DNA from: Coriolopsis trogii | Lineage: Eukaryota > Basidiomycota > Agaricomycetes > Polyporales > Polyporaceae | Direction: 5' to 3' | NCBI GenBank assembly: GCA_020543525.1 | Contig: JAHYIO010000036.1 | Span: 1,364,001-1,428,000 of the forward strand | DNA length: 64,000 bases | Shown here: positions 23,601 through 35,966 of the stretch, in pieces | Position numbering within the stretch: the first letter of the stretch is position 1 | How the letters are laid out: each line of letters opens with the position of its first letter | The notes under the pieces: generated by a model | Databases searched by the model: none | Told to the model about the DNA's origin: nothing | Seen by the model: only the letters and a program-made list of their open reading frames with translations | Program-made: the position numbers and the translations under genes

Positions 23601-24573
23601 CGTCAGTGGGGGTATGGGGTTGAAAGTGTAAGCTCAGGACCAATACATAGACTTCTTCGTGGTTTCCACGAATGTGTTGCTCTATGCGCACTAGGGTTGA
23701 TTGTCCATTGCAACATCGCATTGACGAAGGTCGGGTCGACCACTCATCGGACCAGTGGATTAGCGCCGCTCTCCAATTGGCGCTTATTTGGCGACCTCAG
23801 CTGCTTGAGTTACACCACGACCTTGATCCTGGATTATCGTGTCCCCTGAGTTGCTTCGACTATGAATAGATGATTATTCTCTCTTGAAAACCCAGTGGTA
23901 TGCTGGGTCTTTCGATATTCAGAGAAGCTATCATGGATCTCGTCGCCGGCTCCGCTCAATCATACTCAGGATGAGCATGAGGATAGACATGAGGTACGCA
24001 TGTATAAAGATAGAATCTGTCGCATGAACTCACTCTTCCAACTAGTTTGGACTACTGCGCGCTGTGAGCCCCTCTGTGTCATCTGATGGTCTGGGGGGGC
24101 TTCGAAAGCTACGCTGTTACGATATGCCGGCTCTTTTTCCAAGGTTCTTCCTTGTAGTCAAAATTGCATCCCTCAGTTACGCTGTTTATACTGCGGTCTG
24201 GCCCGTTCACTGCGACAGCGCCTGACATAGAAGTGCGGGATCTACAAGCAGGCAGCTCTCCCGCCGCACCTGGTGAGCTCGGACACAGTATCTCAATGCG
24301 CCATATGACTGATATCGTTCCTGGCCAGAAGTGCTCTTTTATAGCGTCTCAAAATGACTGAGCATGTGGAACGGACCACTCTGAGCTACTCCCGGATAAA
24401 GAGCGGGGCGATATCGACTCTCAAATTGTGCTTCGTCGGAAGGGTGATTGGGTCGATGTACACCATGTGAGGGTATATATTGCAACGGGACGGGGACGAC
24501 CCGATGTGTTCAGCGTGCTCGTACAATCCCTGTTCCTCCGGCGGTACACGCCCTTGGACAACCGCGAGTCAGG
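23601..24573. other. Intergenic, nothing recognised
   Basis: Spacer between IDO and the chitinase; no motif-bearing ORF. It presumably contains the chitinase promoter. Confidence 0.45.
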
Positions 24574-26475
24574 ATGGCTCCCTCTGGCTTGCGCGCTATG
24601 CTTGCTGCTACAAGCCTTTTCCTGACCCTCGGGTTACTCCAACGCGTTGTAGCGTTTGACAACACCAGAAACGACAACGTGAGTCAATAGCAAACATGGC
24701 AACTCCTCTCGTCCTGACGAGACGTCTGCCTCCCAGCTTGCTGTGTGAGTCTTATGTCCGCGTATAGCTCTCATGACGATTGACATGGTATATCTCGGTA
24801 GGTACTGGGGCCAGGACTCCGAAGGGAATCAGCAGCGTTTGTCATTCTACTGTCAAGACGACACAATTGATGTCTTCCCTCTTGCATTCCTGTACATCTT
24901 CCGTGGCAAAGGTGGCGAGCCCGTCATAGACTTTGGAAACGTGAGTATCCGACATATGCCTATCACCTCTCCCCATGCAGACAATGCCCAATGTCAAGTG
25001 CATGTCGTCTCTTCTTCCGTCTCTCCGGTCTTCCATGCGCGCTTGTGCTGCTCCCGTCATGTCGACGTGTGATAGTACTTACTGTCTTACCTCCCGGACC
25101 GGCATTCATTGGTGGCTGCCTTCTGATCTAGACTCTCGTAGACTTGCAGCCAGTGGGACAATCCAGTCTTTCCTGGCACTGCGCTCGCAAATTGCTCTTT
25201 CCTCGCGGCAGACATCAAGACGTGCCAGGCTGCGGGCAAGCTCGTCACTCTCTCGCTGGGGGGCGGGACAGGCCAGGTCGGGTTCTCCTCGGACTCGCAG
25301 GCGGAGAGCTTCGCAGACCAGATTTGGAACCTCTTCCTTGGTGGGGAGAGTGACATTCGTCCGTTTGGGGATGCGGTCCTCGATGGGTGCGTGCATCCCT
25401 CCTCGATCGTTAGTCGTGCGGGTTTACGACGAGCTCGAGTGATGGCGGCTTACGCTGCGATCCGATAGCATCGACCTAGACATCGAGAGTGGTAAACCTG
25501 CACACTACGCCGCCTTTGTGAATCGGATCAGGTCAACTGCAGGGATTACGAACCTCACCGCGACAACGTTCGCTTCTGCGCGTGCGAATGCCGCCACTGC
25601 GTTAAAGGAAGAATCAACCATTGATGTGTTGGCCAAGGAAAAGTACGTGTAAACATGTACATCCTCACTGATTTCCAAACTGATCAAGGCGACCTCGCGA
25701 CTACTCTTCAGATACTACTACTTCACAGCCGCTCCGCAATGCCCCTACCCGGACGCATACATCGGCGCAGCGCTGAACGAGGCGCCATTTGACGCCGTCT
25801 ACGTTCAATTCTGTACGTTGCTTGATGTCTTGGACATGGCCCACATGTGTCTAACGCCGTCTCGTCCAGACAACAACTATTGCGGTCTTGATCAGCCCTC
25901 GGACTACAACTTCGATACGTGGGACACCTGGGCAAAGACAAAGTCTGGAAACCCGGACGTAAAGGTGTACATTGGCGCTCCCGGTTCGGAGGATGCGGCG
26001 GGCCAGGGCTACGTCAACGTCTCAACGCTTGCCAGCTACGTAGCGGACGCGCAGGAGAAGTACTCCTCGTTCGGAGGTGTCATGCTATGGGACGCGGACA
26101 CCGCGCACTGTGAGTGGTCGGACCGCGCCAATATTCATGCGCGATATGGCAGCTGACGGATGTATGGCTATAGCGAATAGCCGCTTTGATTTGGGCATCA
26201 AGACGGCGATGGTGACGTCCGGGGAGAAGTTCGCTCCCAGGAAGCAGAGTAGCACGGCCAATAGTAAGGCGAAGCAGACCGAGGCAACCGCGACCAACAG
26301 CGATCCCGTAGCTAGCAGGGAGACAGCCGCTCCTGCTAGCGAAGAAGGGTCTGATGAACGCGACACAGCGCGGAGGAGGATCGCAATGGGCCCGACGAGA
26401 TGGGGAAGCTCCTCTCAAGCTTCCGAATCAACTGCACCTGATTCAGGGCTCAAGAGGTACATACACTTATGGTGA
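24574..26475 (+). CDS. GH18 class III chitinase
   Basis: Secreted endochitinase of glycoside hydrolase family 18, class III, acting on cell-wall or exogenous chitin. Eight exons (24574-24678, 24737-24744, 24802-24940, 25142-25386, 25469-25642, 25712-25812, 25870-26109, 26174-26475) give 437 aa. Exon 2 is only 8 nt. The N-terminal hydrophobic signal (LLQRVVA) is followed by [11 protein letters not shown]. Next are [31 protein letters not shown] and the catalytic DGIDLDIE (165-172, general acid Glu172). Then come [27 protein letters not shown] and [12 protein letters not shown] Ser/Thr/Lys-rich tail of about 85 residues follows without a recognisable chitin-binding module. Intron 3 (201 nt) is unusually long for this window. 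Confidence 0.92.
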
Positions 26476-26642
26476 ACGAGAAGGAAATGACGCGGGGCGC
26501 ATTGTATCACTATGACCACACACGAGGGATTCACGGCAATCTTTTACCGTCACTGCTTGTATTCTGACCGATGCTATGTTTCCTAGTTGTACACTGAGGT
26601 GTGCTACCATTGAATTCACCATATAGATATGCAAGCGTTCGT

Positions 26643-28201
26643 TTACGCGTAAGGCCTCTCGCGGAAACCGGGGAGGATCTCTGCGGTCTCGAAGGTACGG
26701 TCGTTCCGGACGACATTCTTCGTCCGCTGCCATTTCTGCTTCGCAAAAGTCCATTCTTCACGAGCGCCACCGTCAGAAGCCCAATCCCAATCGTTTATTA
26801 GTGCATGATGCGTACCTTCCATAGTGGGGACGGGGTTGCCTGACTTCTCGAAGTCATTTTGCGTGTAACCCTCACGCTGCAGAACAGGTGACTCTTTGAC
26901 CGTAGCCAGCTTGACATGGTTGTTCGGACTGCGAGGTAGCCATCAGTAACGCCGCCACTGAATGTCAGAAAGCAAAGGACGCACCGCGAGAAGTAAAGGA
27001 TGCCGAGGCGGTCAACGTGCTCCTGGTCCTTCGGCGGCGCAGCGACACTGCATCAACACGTTAGCCCGGAGCGATGCAACGACAAGAGTGAATCATACCG
27101 ATGGATCGTGCTCTTGACGTATCCGCCCGTCAAGAACGAGAGCGCGTCGCAGGCGTTGACGGTCAGCGTCCCGTCCTGGGGCTTGACCCACTTCCACTCG
27201 CCCGTCTTGTGGTTCTTGATCTGCAGCGCCGCCACGGGCTGGCGGAAGAGCAACGTCCACGAGCCGAGGTCGGTGTGCCCCTGACCCCAGAGACGGCCGA
27301 GCTTGAGGTTCTCCTCGGGTGTGTACTTGGAGTACTTCATGTACCGGAAGTGGTCCTCGCTCTTGAGCTCGTACCGGTGGATGTTCGTGAAGTAGTCCTC
27401 CGGGAGTTCAAGGGCAATCGCGAGGAGAACGTGGAGCGGGTCGAGTACTTCACTGTGAAGCGACTGCCGTGTCCGTCAGACATAGCGGAGGGCATCCGTA
27501 GAGTGGCAAGACACACCAGGGCAAACTCCTTGATTTCGTCAAGACGATCTTGCACAACAGCAGGGTGGTTGTGCGTAAAGTTGCCGTCGAATTCTACATA
27601 GATGTCAGCCTGAACGCCCATGCGACAGCAATGAATCAGATGCCTACTGGGAATGTTGTAGATCTCGGTACGATCCCTAAGCCCAGAAGCGGCATCGAGG
27701 CTGTGCAATATTCGGGCCATGTCAGCCTTACAAAAGAGAGACCCGAGAAGCAGCGTACATTCGACGACCAGCGGGAACGTAGCCATTGAACGCGCCCTTG
27801 TCTGTCGTCCGGTAAGTATTCATGTCTGCAATATGACAAATACGAATTGCTCACCCAAGCCTTCGGGGACATATTTGAGTTTCTCCTCGAGGGGAAGTTC
27901 GTAGAACTGCTTCCCCATTGCGAACTGCCGGTTGACGCTCTCCTGCGAGATATTGAAGTTCTTCACGTAGAAGAATCCATCCTCCCGCACGGCTTTGATG
28001 AGAGCTTGAGCGAGTTGCTTCTTGCCCTCGGGCGTACCGTACAAGCTGAAGTCAAGGGTAATCAAGTCCGCCCAATCGAGGTTCTCCTGTGCAAATGCAT
28101 GGTAAGTAACAGTAATCGACGGCAGCCCCAAGGGAACGAGAAAAAACCTTCGTCTCTGGGACGAAGTTGAACGAGCCCAGTTCAGGAATGGGGACAGGCA
28201 T
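26643..28201 (-). CDS. 2-oxoglutarate/Fe(II)-dependent dioxygenase (isopenicillin N synthase-like)
   Basis: Soluble non-heme iron oxygenase of the 2OG-Fe(II) superfamily; substrate unknown. Nine exons (28148-28201, 27855-28086, 27759-27801, 27648-27700, 27517-27593, 27099-27463, 26985-27047, 26816-26928, 26643-26755) sum to 1113 nt (370 aa). The N-terminal DIOX_N region reads DLITLDFSLYG...DGFFYVKNFNI. The jelly-roll core has the iron-binding HxD at His216/Asp218 (WGQGHTDLGSWTLLFRQPV) and the distal His274 (KSTIHRV). Arg288 in HVDRLGILYF is the likely 2OG anchor. The enzyme is intact. It is convergent with the chitinase, 167 bp apart. Confidence 0.9.
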
Positions 28202-29218
28202 GATTGATTGCTCTGCTTCGTCTCGACGGTGCGTGTGGGTCCGATGCGGATTGTGAGAGGGTGCGGTATCTGCAAGGAGCTCTTTTCAATCATCCCAACA
28301 GAGTGCTCGGAATCTGGCTGACTTAGTGAGGAGTCAGATAGGGTCGCACGCCAGGATGAGAATAGCGCACCTCATTCGCAGGGTCGATGTCGAAAATGGG
28401 GCGGGCGCGTTCATATGACCGTTGGCTCTTTTGCTGACTGAACTAGAGGAGTAGTGGAAGCGGCTAATCGAAGATAGATAACGGCACAAATGTTCATGAT
28501 TCCCCCAGCCGAGATACAGACCTCAGGACGAGTGACAGATTCATGAAGTTCTGCCCCCCAGTGCGGACACTGTACTGCCATCATAGCAGAGATAAGTGGA
28601 GGGGCCCGCGGGATCGGCCTGGCGACAGCTTTGCACAATTCACGAGGAAAAGAGACTGTATGTCACCATATTCCGAGGAGAGACAAACGTGATGAGTTGC
28701 ATTGTCGCTGCACGGTTGCAGTCAAGTCCCAAAATGGCAGCGAGTTCAACGGGCAGTCAATTCCGTTTGGGCGCTTCCATCCCTGCTCCTCCTACCACTG
28801 CGCGCACCACTGCGACTACTCAAGTACTCCAGTACCGCTCAGTCTTCGTGACCAGTCTCGAGAGATATCCTGAACCAGACCTTAGAAGTTGGGATTACTG
28901 AAAGGTACGAAAATGTGCGCCTAAGATAGCGTCCCATGGGGAATCTCGAGTCGGTGCTTCTTTATGGTGCCATCTTGCGTGCTGACCGCTGACCTTCCTC
29001 TCTGCAGGAGGATGTATGCAAACTTGATACCCACAAGGGTGCAACGTAGTCTCAAAGTAGTACTACAAATGCGTTATCGCTTGCTCAGCCAGTCAGCATG
29101 AGTGTAATTGAACGTCTCGTGTTGCTGGTCGCCGCCACGGGATCAGTGGAAGGTGGTATTTATTCAGTGCAGACCCTGGTACGTACCCAGGTTTGCAGCG
29201 ATCTTCGACTCCTTTGAT
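28202..29218. other. Intergenic, nothing recognised
   Basis: Head-to-head spacer between the dioxygenase and the first MFS gene; only short ORFs. Holds both promoters. Confidence 0.45.
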
Positions 29219-32043
29219 ATGCCCGTTGTGACTGTGCCAAATGCGAAGCGTCCGTGGTACGCGTATCTGTGGTGCGTCGCACCAGTATGGCGAATATGAC
29301 GTGCTGTGGACGAAATATGCAGGGATACTTGGGACAAGCCCTACGAAGAGCGCCGTTTCCTCTTCAAGCTCGACGCTTGTCTTCTCACGTATGCGGCTTT
29401 GTCATATTTCAGCAAATAAGTATCCAGTTTCACAAGTGGCCCGTAAATATGTGACTTACTCGGACGGTTCTCTGTGCACGTACCTCGATCAGCAAAATAT
29501 CACAGTGAGACAGCTTTCCTTTCAGAGGAACAAGCTCGCCTCATTCACCATCTTCTCTGTAGAATGCCTACGTCTCCGGCATGCAAGATGAGTAAGCCGT
29601 CGTTGCTCAGTTACAAGGTCTCTATTGATGTTCGCGCAGTCTGGGGCTGTAAGACATCCTTGGTGTATGGAGCCGGCTGATACTCACACTGACAAGGCAC
29701 GGAAACCAACTCAACTACATAACGACAGCGTGGACGTGCGGATATGTTATCGGACAGATCCCGTCTAAGTAGGGCTCTCATACCTGCTGGTCCGCAAGAG
29801 AGGCTCAATTTGTTTCGTCTCGAATATAGCATGCTGGTCACGAGGATTCGTCCGTCCATTTGGGTGAGTATATGCCGGATTCGTATTGCAGGTTGACTTC
29901 ATACTAACGCAGATACCGACCATGGAAATACTATGGAGCGTTCTCACCATGACACTTGCCAGTGCAAAAGGTTTCGAGACGCTCGTTGTCATTCGATTCT
30001 TCGTCGGTCAGTGGATGCTCACCTTGTGAGGATAGAACGATACTGACGTAGATATCAATGTCAGGCCTGGCTGAGGCGACCTTCTACCCAGCCATTCAAT
30101 ATGTCATTGGGAGCTGGTACAAGGGCGACGAGTTGGCCAAACGGTCCTGCATTTTCCATGTGAGCGGTGTCAAACCCGAATCGGGCCCACACCGCGCGGT
30201 CTGATACACCATCATAGACCGCCAACGCATTGGGTCCTATGTTCAGCGGATTTCTCCAAACGGTTCGCTTTTTCCTCCATCATATAGCCAACCAGCTGAC
30301 CGGATGCTGCAGGGTGCATACAATGGACTGAATGGTGTATACGGTCTTGCTGGCTGGAAATGTGCGCGATGACATGGAACCCGAGCATGATTTATCTGCT
30401 CATGTGTTCTCCTGCAGGGCTCTTCATCATCGACGGGATAATCACAATACCTATAGCGCTCCTGGGATACGTGATCATGCCAGGTATGTTGGTCATCGGC
30501 GCTCGGACACCCTACCTGGTACGTATCAACGTGTTTAATTTGCAGATCTCCCTTCCAACACACCACCATCGATTCTCTATACCAAAGAGCATATCGAGAT
30601 CGGGAGACGAAGGATGGCAGAAGCAGGTCGGAAACCACCGGCACCTTTTACGCGCCAGAAGGTGAGCTTGATGTCTCGGTGTGTTCTATCTCATCGTCAA
30701 CTATATCCGTCTGAGCAGGTTCTGGGCTTCTTTACTACGTGGCATATCTGGATTCTGGTCCCCTGTAAGTCTGCTCGTTATCTCGTTACGCGAGGTCCTC
30801 ACCTACACCTTGTGGTGTCTAGTGTATATCCTGGTAAGTGCGCGCGTCATAGGCGAGATGACAGTTGCTATAACAAGGGCAAAACTCAGTTCAACAACGG
30901 AAATGGCGCCATGACATCCATGATATTCTGGCCGGTGTTCATCCGCTCTTTCGTTCAACGTCTACTAACTCAGCCTCCAGGCTGAAGAGCTTCAATAAGC
31001 CCGGTCATCAAGTGTACACTGTCGGTCAGATCAACACTTATCCACTCGCCATCCAAGGTATACAGGTCGTTACGAGTGAGTCTTTCGTTCACATCGAGGA
31101 ATGGCGGCGTTCTGACGAAGAGCTTCAGCACTTTGCTATGCTTGGTGGTCTGACATCGTGGGTGCGAGGTGGCCTCCCATGATCTTTGCCGGGGTGAGTC
31201 CCTCTATTAGTCTCATGTTCCATCACATTGACATCGTGATTCTAAGACATGGAGCATGATTACCTGCATTGTGCTCGCGGCGACGCCGCTTTATGAGCAC
31301 ATTACACGGTGAGTCCTGGCATGTATGCTCTGCATTGTGATACTTAGGAGGACCCTTAGTCGATGGGTGTTCTATTACTTCGTACGTCCCTCGATTTTTC
31401 CCAAGATCCGACCTTGCATAGCTGACTATTCACCAGACCGGAGTACAGAACGGTCTTTCAGGGCTGATCCTAGCCTGGGCGAACGAACTGAATGGACACG
31501 ATAGCGAAAGTTTGTCATCCAAACACACTCCCGCTCTCGTACTTACCGGGCATATCAGAGCGGTCGTTTATTGTGGCGAGTTGCAACGTATTTGCGTATG
31601 TGGTACAGGCCTGGCTTCCAATGTAAGTATGCCCTTCATGCTCCTTTCCGTCAGCGGCCTCCTGATTGCCGCATTTGCAGCCTGATATTCCCTCAAGTGG
31701 AGCAACCTCGGTGAGCGCGTCGTGTACCAACGCAATGATCATTACTAAAAGTCTCCACCGCTCAAGTGTACTGAAGGGCAATATCACGACCGCATGCATC
31801 AACTTCGGCATGAGTGCGTCGCTCATTTTTCTTGTCTGCCACATACCCATCGATCCTACGTCAGTGTGCTTCGCGATGGCCACCTATGTCCTCTCTCGTC
31901 GCGACGAGCGTCGCGCACAGACGCTCCGTGAGGGCACTCCGTCAGTCGAGGTAGCTGACGCAGAAGACGTCATGAATCTGGACGAGAAGAAAGAGATCGC
32001 GTCGGTCGCGGTCGATCCTGCTCCAGCCGAGTTGAGGGTTTAG
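29219..32043 (+). CDS. MFS transporter, anion:cation symporter family, paralog A
   Basis: Twelve-TM major-facilitator transporter of the ACS type (allantoate/pantothenate/nicotinate permease group); substrate not predictable. About 20 short exons read through without lesions. Landmarks: start [37 protein letters not shown] then [76 protein letters not shown] and IFWLKSFNKPGHQVYTVGQINTYPL. Later blocks are WWSDIVGARWPPMIFAG, RRWVFYYF, IFPQVEQPR-VLKGNITTACINF and a charged C-terminal tail. Two unusual introns are needed: AT..AC at 29416-29479 and GC..AG at 30931-30980. It is the first of three tandem paralogs on the plus strand. Confidence 0.88.
29416..29479 (+). other. AT-AC intron in MFS paralog A
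   Basis: The exon ends TTC AGC AA and the next begins G TAC CTC GAT, so the 64-nt intron starts ATAAGT and ends GTGCAC. Unspliced, the frame hits TAA directly after Lys. No GT..AG pair preserves SYFSKYLDQQ. Confidence 0.8.
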
Positions 32044-32552
32044 CAGATCTCACGAGACGGACCGACTTCATTGGAGCGTGCATACCTGTAATGTGCGCCG
32101 TGCAACACAATGGTGATCGTGGCCAAAGTGATTCTTGCCGAAGGCGCTCGTTCGACTGTGATGAACTCCAAGTACTGACTTATCGGGATGCTGGATTCGC
32201 TTTCACCGATAAGTCGCAAACGTATGATAATTTAGGACCAATTGCTTTGAAGAATTCGAAGGAAATACGTTTGAATCTAGTCCAATATCGAGGTGATACA
32301 TCTATATTGTGTGATCTTGCGTGCTTTCGGCTGAGGTTCTTTTTGGTCCCAGTACAAACGCCAAGCGGTACGGAAACACCGTCAGACTTTCCTCACAACC
32401 CGTACTGAGAGCATGACTCTGGAGCACTGCGTAATGCTGGAGATACCGTAGCTGTGCCTTGCGATGGCGACAGGCCTGCGACTCTGAGGTATTTATCTCT
32501 CTCGCCCAGCGACGAGGGCCGTCACCGTCCTGGCACGGTGTCTCCTGCTGAT
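32044..32552. other. Spacer between MFS paralogs A and B
   Basis: No gene; must contain the promoter of paralog B. Confidence 0.5.
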
Positions 32553-35437
32553 ATGTCTGCGACTCCTACAAAGTCTTCGAAGTCTGAACGACGCCCGTGG
32601 TCCAGCTACATATGGTATGTTTCGTACGTTGTTGGCCTCACTGCCAATTATTCACTCCGGAACGGTGTTCAGGGACACTTGGGATAAGTCTCCGGAAGAG
32701 CGTCGCTTCTTGTTCAGGCTCGACGCGTGTCTTCTGACGTACGCTGCGCTCTCGTACTTCAGCAAATAAGTTCTTTCTCTCCCGCACCCTTTTATACGTT
32801 GGCTGATAGCATTCTGCACGTATCTGGATCAGCAGAATATCACGGTGCGTCGTCCTGTCACGGGCTTTCCGATATTCACTCTGACAGGCTTTTGCTACAG
32901 AATGCCTATGTATCTGGCATGCAGGAAGAGTAAGTCTTCGCTTGCGGCTCCGAAGGTCTCGCTAACTCCGAGTCGACCTCAGCCTCGGACTGTAAGCCAT
33001 TGGTTCCCTCCACCACGCTTCGCCGCTGACCCGCCGAAAGCCATGGGAATCAGCTCAACTACATCACCACCGCGTGGACTTGCGGTTACGTGATTGGGCA
33101 GATTCCGTCCAAGTATGCTTCCGCGTTCCATGTCAGCACCACCATGACCCGCTCACTCGTCTCTGCAGTATGCTCATCACGAGAATCCGGCCATCAATCT
33201 GGGTATGTAGCGCGATATTCCGTGTCAACTCGACGTGACGTCTTAGCCCAGATCCCTACGATGGAAGTAATATGGAGCGTCCTCACGATGGTTCTGGCGA
33301 GCGCGAAGAACTTTGAGACTCTGATTGCGGTTCGCTTCTTAGTCGGTACGTCCGTGCAACACTAGATGCGTCCACGTTGCTTTGCCAATCAGCTCATGCT
33401 CTCCTTCGACTTTCAGGGCTTGCTGAGTCGACCTTCTATCCAGCCATTCAGTATGTGATTGGGAGCTGGTACAAGGGCGACGAACTGGGAAAACGCGCAT
33501 GTATCTTCCATGTCAGTTTGCCGAGTGCTCGCATTCCTCCTCGAAATTTTGCTGATTGACCTGTAGACGGCGAGCGCACTTGGACCCATGTTCAGCGGGT
33601 TCTTACAGACAGTAAGTATGGGTCCGCGTTCTTGACGCTCATTGCTGACGATGTGCGTACAGGGTGCTTACAACGGGCTGAATGGGGTGCATGGCTTAGC
33701 AGGGTGGAAATGTGAGCCCACCACAGTAACTCTTCGACCTGAGTACTGACGCGGAACGCTTCCAGGGCTTTTCATTATCGACGGCATCATCACTGTGCCC
33801 ATCGCTCTCCTTGGCTACCTGATTATGCCTGGTACGTCCACAGATAATGGCGGGGAAGACGGTGTCATATGAGAACCGTCTTCTGACATCTTCAACGCAG
33901 ATCTGCCATCGAACACCAAGCCTTCGATATTTTATACCCAGGAGCAGATCGATATAGGGAAGCGTCGCATGGCAGAGGTCGGAAGAAAGCCTCCAGCACC
34001 GTTCACACGTAAGAAGGTACGCTAGTGGCTCTCTGAGTAGCTGCCATAGTGCTCAATGCTGTTTGGCAGGTGCTTGGTTTCTTCACCACCTGGCATATCT
34101 ACACTCTTGTCCCGCGTGAGTACAGCACCCTCCTAAATTCAGCGAACATTGCTGACCTTCGCTCTCCATACTCAGTGTACGTTCTGGTGCGTCTTCAGTT
34201 TCGTATCGATGCATAGGTTAAGGCGTTTGACTCACATCGCGACAAAGTTCAACAACGGAAACGGACCCGCAAACTCTATGATATTCTGGTCAGTCCCCCG
34301 AATGTTAGCGCCTCTATTTGCGCTCAGAGCTGACACGAAAGTCGGATTCAGGCTCAAGAGCTTCAATAAGCCCGGTCACCAAGTCTTCACCGTCGGTCAG
34401 ATCAACACCTATCCGCTCGGTATCCAAGCCGTGCAAGTCGTTACAAGTGAGTACATGCTGGAATACCCGATTTCGTGGCCCCGACTGATTGAGTTCCGAA
34501 GCGCTGGTATACGCGTGGTGGTCAGACATCGTGCGCGCACGCTGGCCTCCCATGATCTTTGCAGGCGTGAGTAGGCTGGGTATGTTTATCCATGGGCTGG
34601 ATGCTCACTGCATTGCGTCTGCAGACGTGGAGCATGATAACGTGCATCGTACTCGCGTCAACTCCTCTATATGAGCACATTACGAGGTAAGCCACTCACG
34701 CACATATGCCAGCGTGGAGTCGCTTACGCTCCTGAAGGCGATGGGTATTCTATTACTTTGTAAGTATCCCCTCTTGTGCTATATGCGGCCCATGAGACTC
34801 ACCGCCCGTAGACGTCGGTGCAGGGTGGTCTGTCAGGTCTTATTCTTGCTTGGGCAAACGAGCTTACTGGACATGACAACGAGAGTGAGACACACATCGC
34901 ATTAGAAGAGACGGATCGATACTTACGCAGATGGACAGAACGATCGTTCGTTGTGGCGAGCTGCAACATGTGGGCGTACGTCATACAGGCATGGCTTCCT
35001 ATGTGAGTGCGCAAGCTTGGATTGCGTCGTTTGAGCCCGTCTGACCTTCACGTACCATATAGTCTCATTTTCCCCCAGGTTGAGCAGCCACGGTAAGAAT
35101 CATCGTCTGTCATGACTCTCGCTAGACTCACAGTATCTCGTCGCAGCGTTCTCAAGGGAAACATTACAACTGCTGGAATCAACTTCTCTATGAGTGAGCT
35201 CCTGTCTGCTTCGTTACCCAAACTCCGGCGGTGTTAATGTGTCCTCATCCAGTGTGTTTCGCTATGCTCACCTACACCCTGTCTCGACGCGACCAGCTAC
35301 GCGCGCAGAAAAACCGGGAGAGCATTGCACCGAGCGATGTCTCGGAGGAGATCGCTCTTGAGGACGAGGATCTGGACTCCGACATCAAGAAGGTCGATCC
35401 GGTGTCAGTCAGAGGGCTCGCGACTGTGTCGCCATAA
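32553..35437 (+). CDS. MFS transporter, anion:cation symporter family, paralog B
   Basis: Closest in structure to paralog A, with the same exon order, intron positions and block sequence. The start is MSATPTKSSKSERRPW, joined by a 5' intron to [22 protein letters not shown]. Further blocks are [68 protein letters not shown] and AWWSDIVRARWPPM. All junctions restore open frame. The AT..AC intron is at 32766-32819. The intron that uses a GC donor in paralog A has a normal GTCAGT donor here. The C-terminal tail (SRRDQLRAQKNRES onward) is acidic and differs from A, as expected for cytosolic tails. Substrate unknown. Confidence 0.88.
32766..32819 (+). other. AT-AC intron in MFS paralog B
   Basis: 54-nt intron starting ATAAGT and ending TGCAC, at the same codon as in paralogs A and C (Lys of SYFSKYLD split AA|G). 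A CTGAT branch-like site lies near the 3' end. Retention gives an immediate TAA stop. Confidence 0.8.
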
Positions 35438-35966
35438 AGTACTTCGTGAATCGCCCTTCAGGGGTGTCTCGATGTATGACTTGTATTGCCTGCAGGGGAA
35501 TGTGCAAGCCAGTCGAAGTAGAAGATGTGTATGACGTCCTCATAATGATGATGTTGGGTGAAAGCTGTATACAAAGACGACGGCGTCAACACTAGCTAGT
35601 CCTAAGGCTAGAGATGTTGGCCAGCTTGTGATAGTTCCGCCCGCGAGTCGATCCAAGTGCGACTGTGAGAGTTGAACTTGTATTGGACCTAACCCTACGC
35701 CATGACCGAATATGGAATGCGGGCGCATCAACGCGCCGGTGGCTGCATTGAGCGTCAGACCAACTTGTCTGCATCCACATCACTACGCCCGCCTGTGGGT
35801 ACCCACACTCTTTCGGACACTTGATTCGACGCTATCTACTGTGCTCAAGACTTGCTCCGGTAAAAGGCGATAAGTCCGTGTTCCTGCTGACATACGCCAC
35901 GCGACTTTCACAGCCACACCCTTCTATGCACACTAATTGATCGACAAGCCTATCTGCCAAGTCGTC
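35438..35966. other. Intergenic, nothing recognised
   Basis: Spacer between MFS paralog B and the bestrophin-like gene; no gene seen. Confidence 0.5.
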
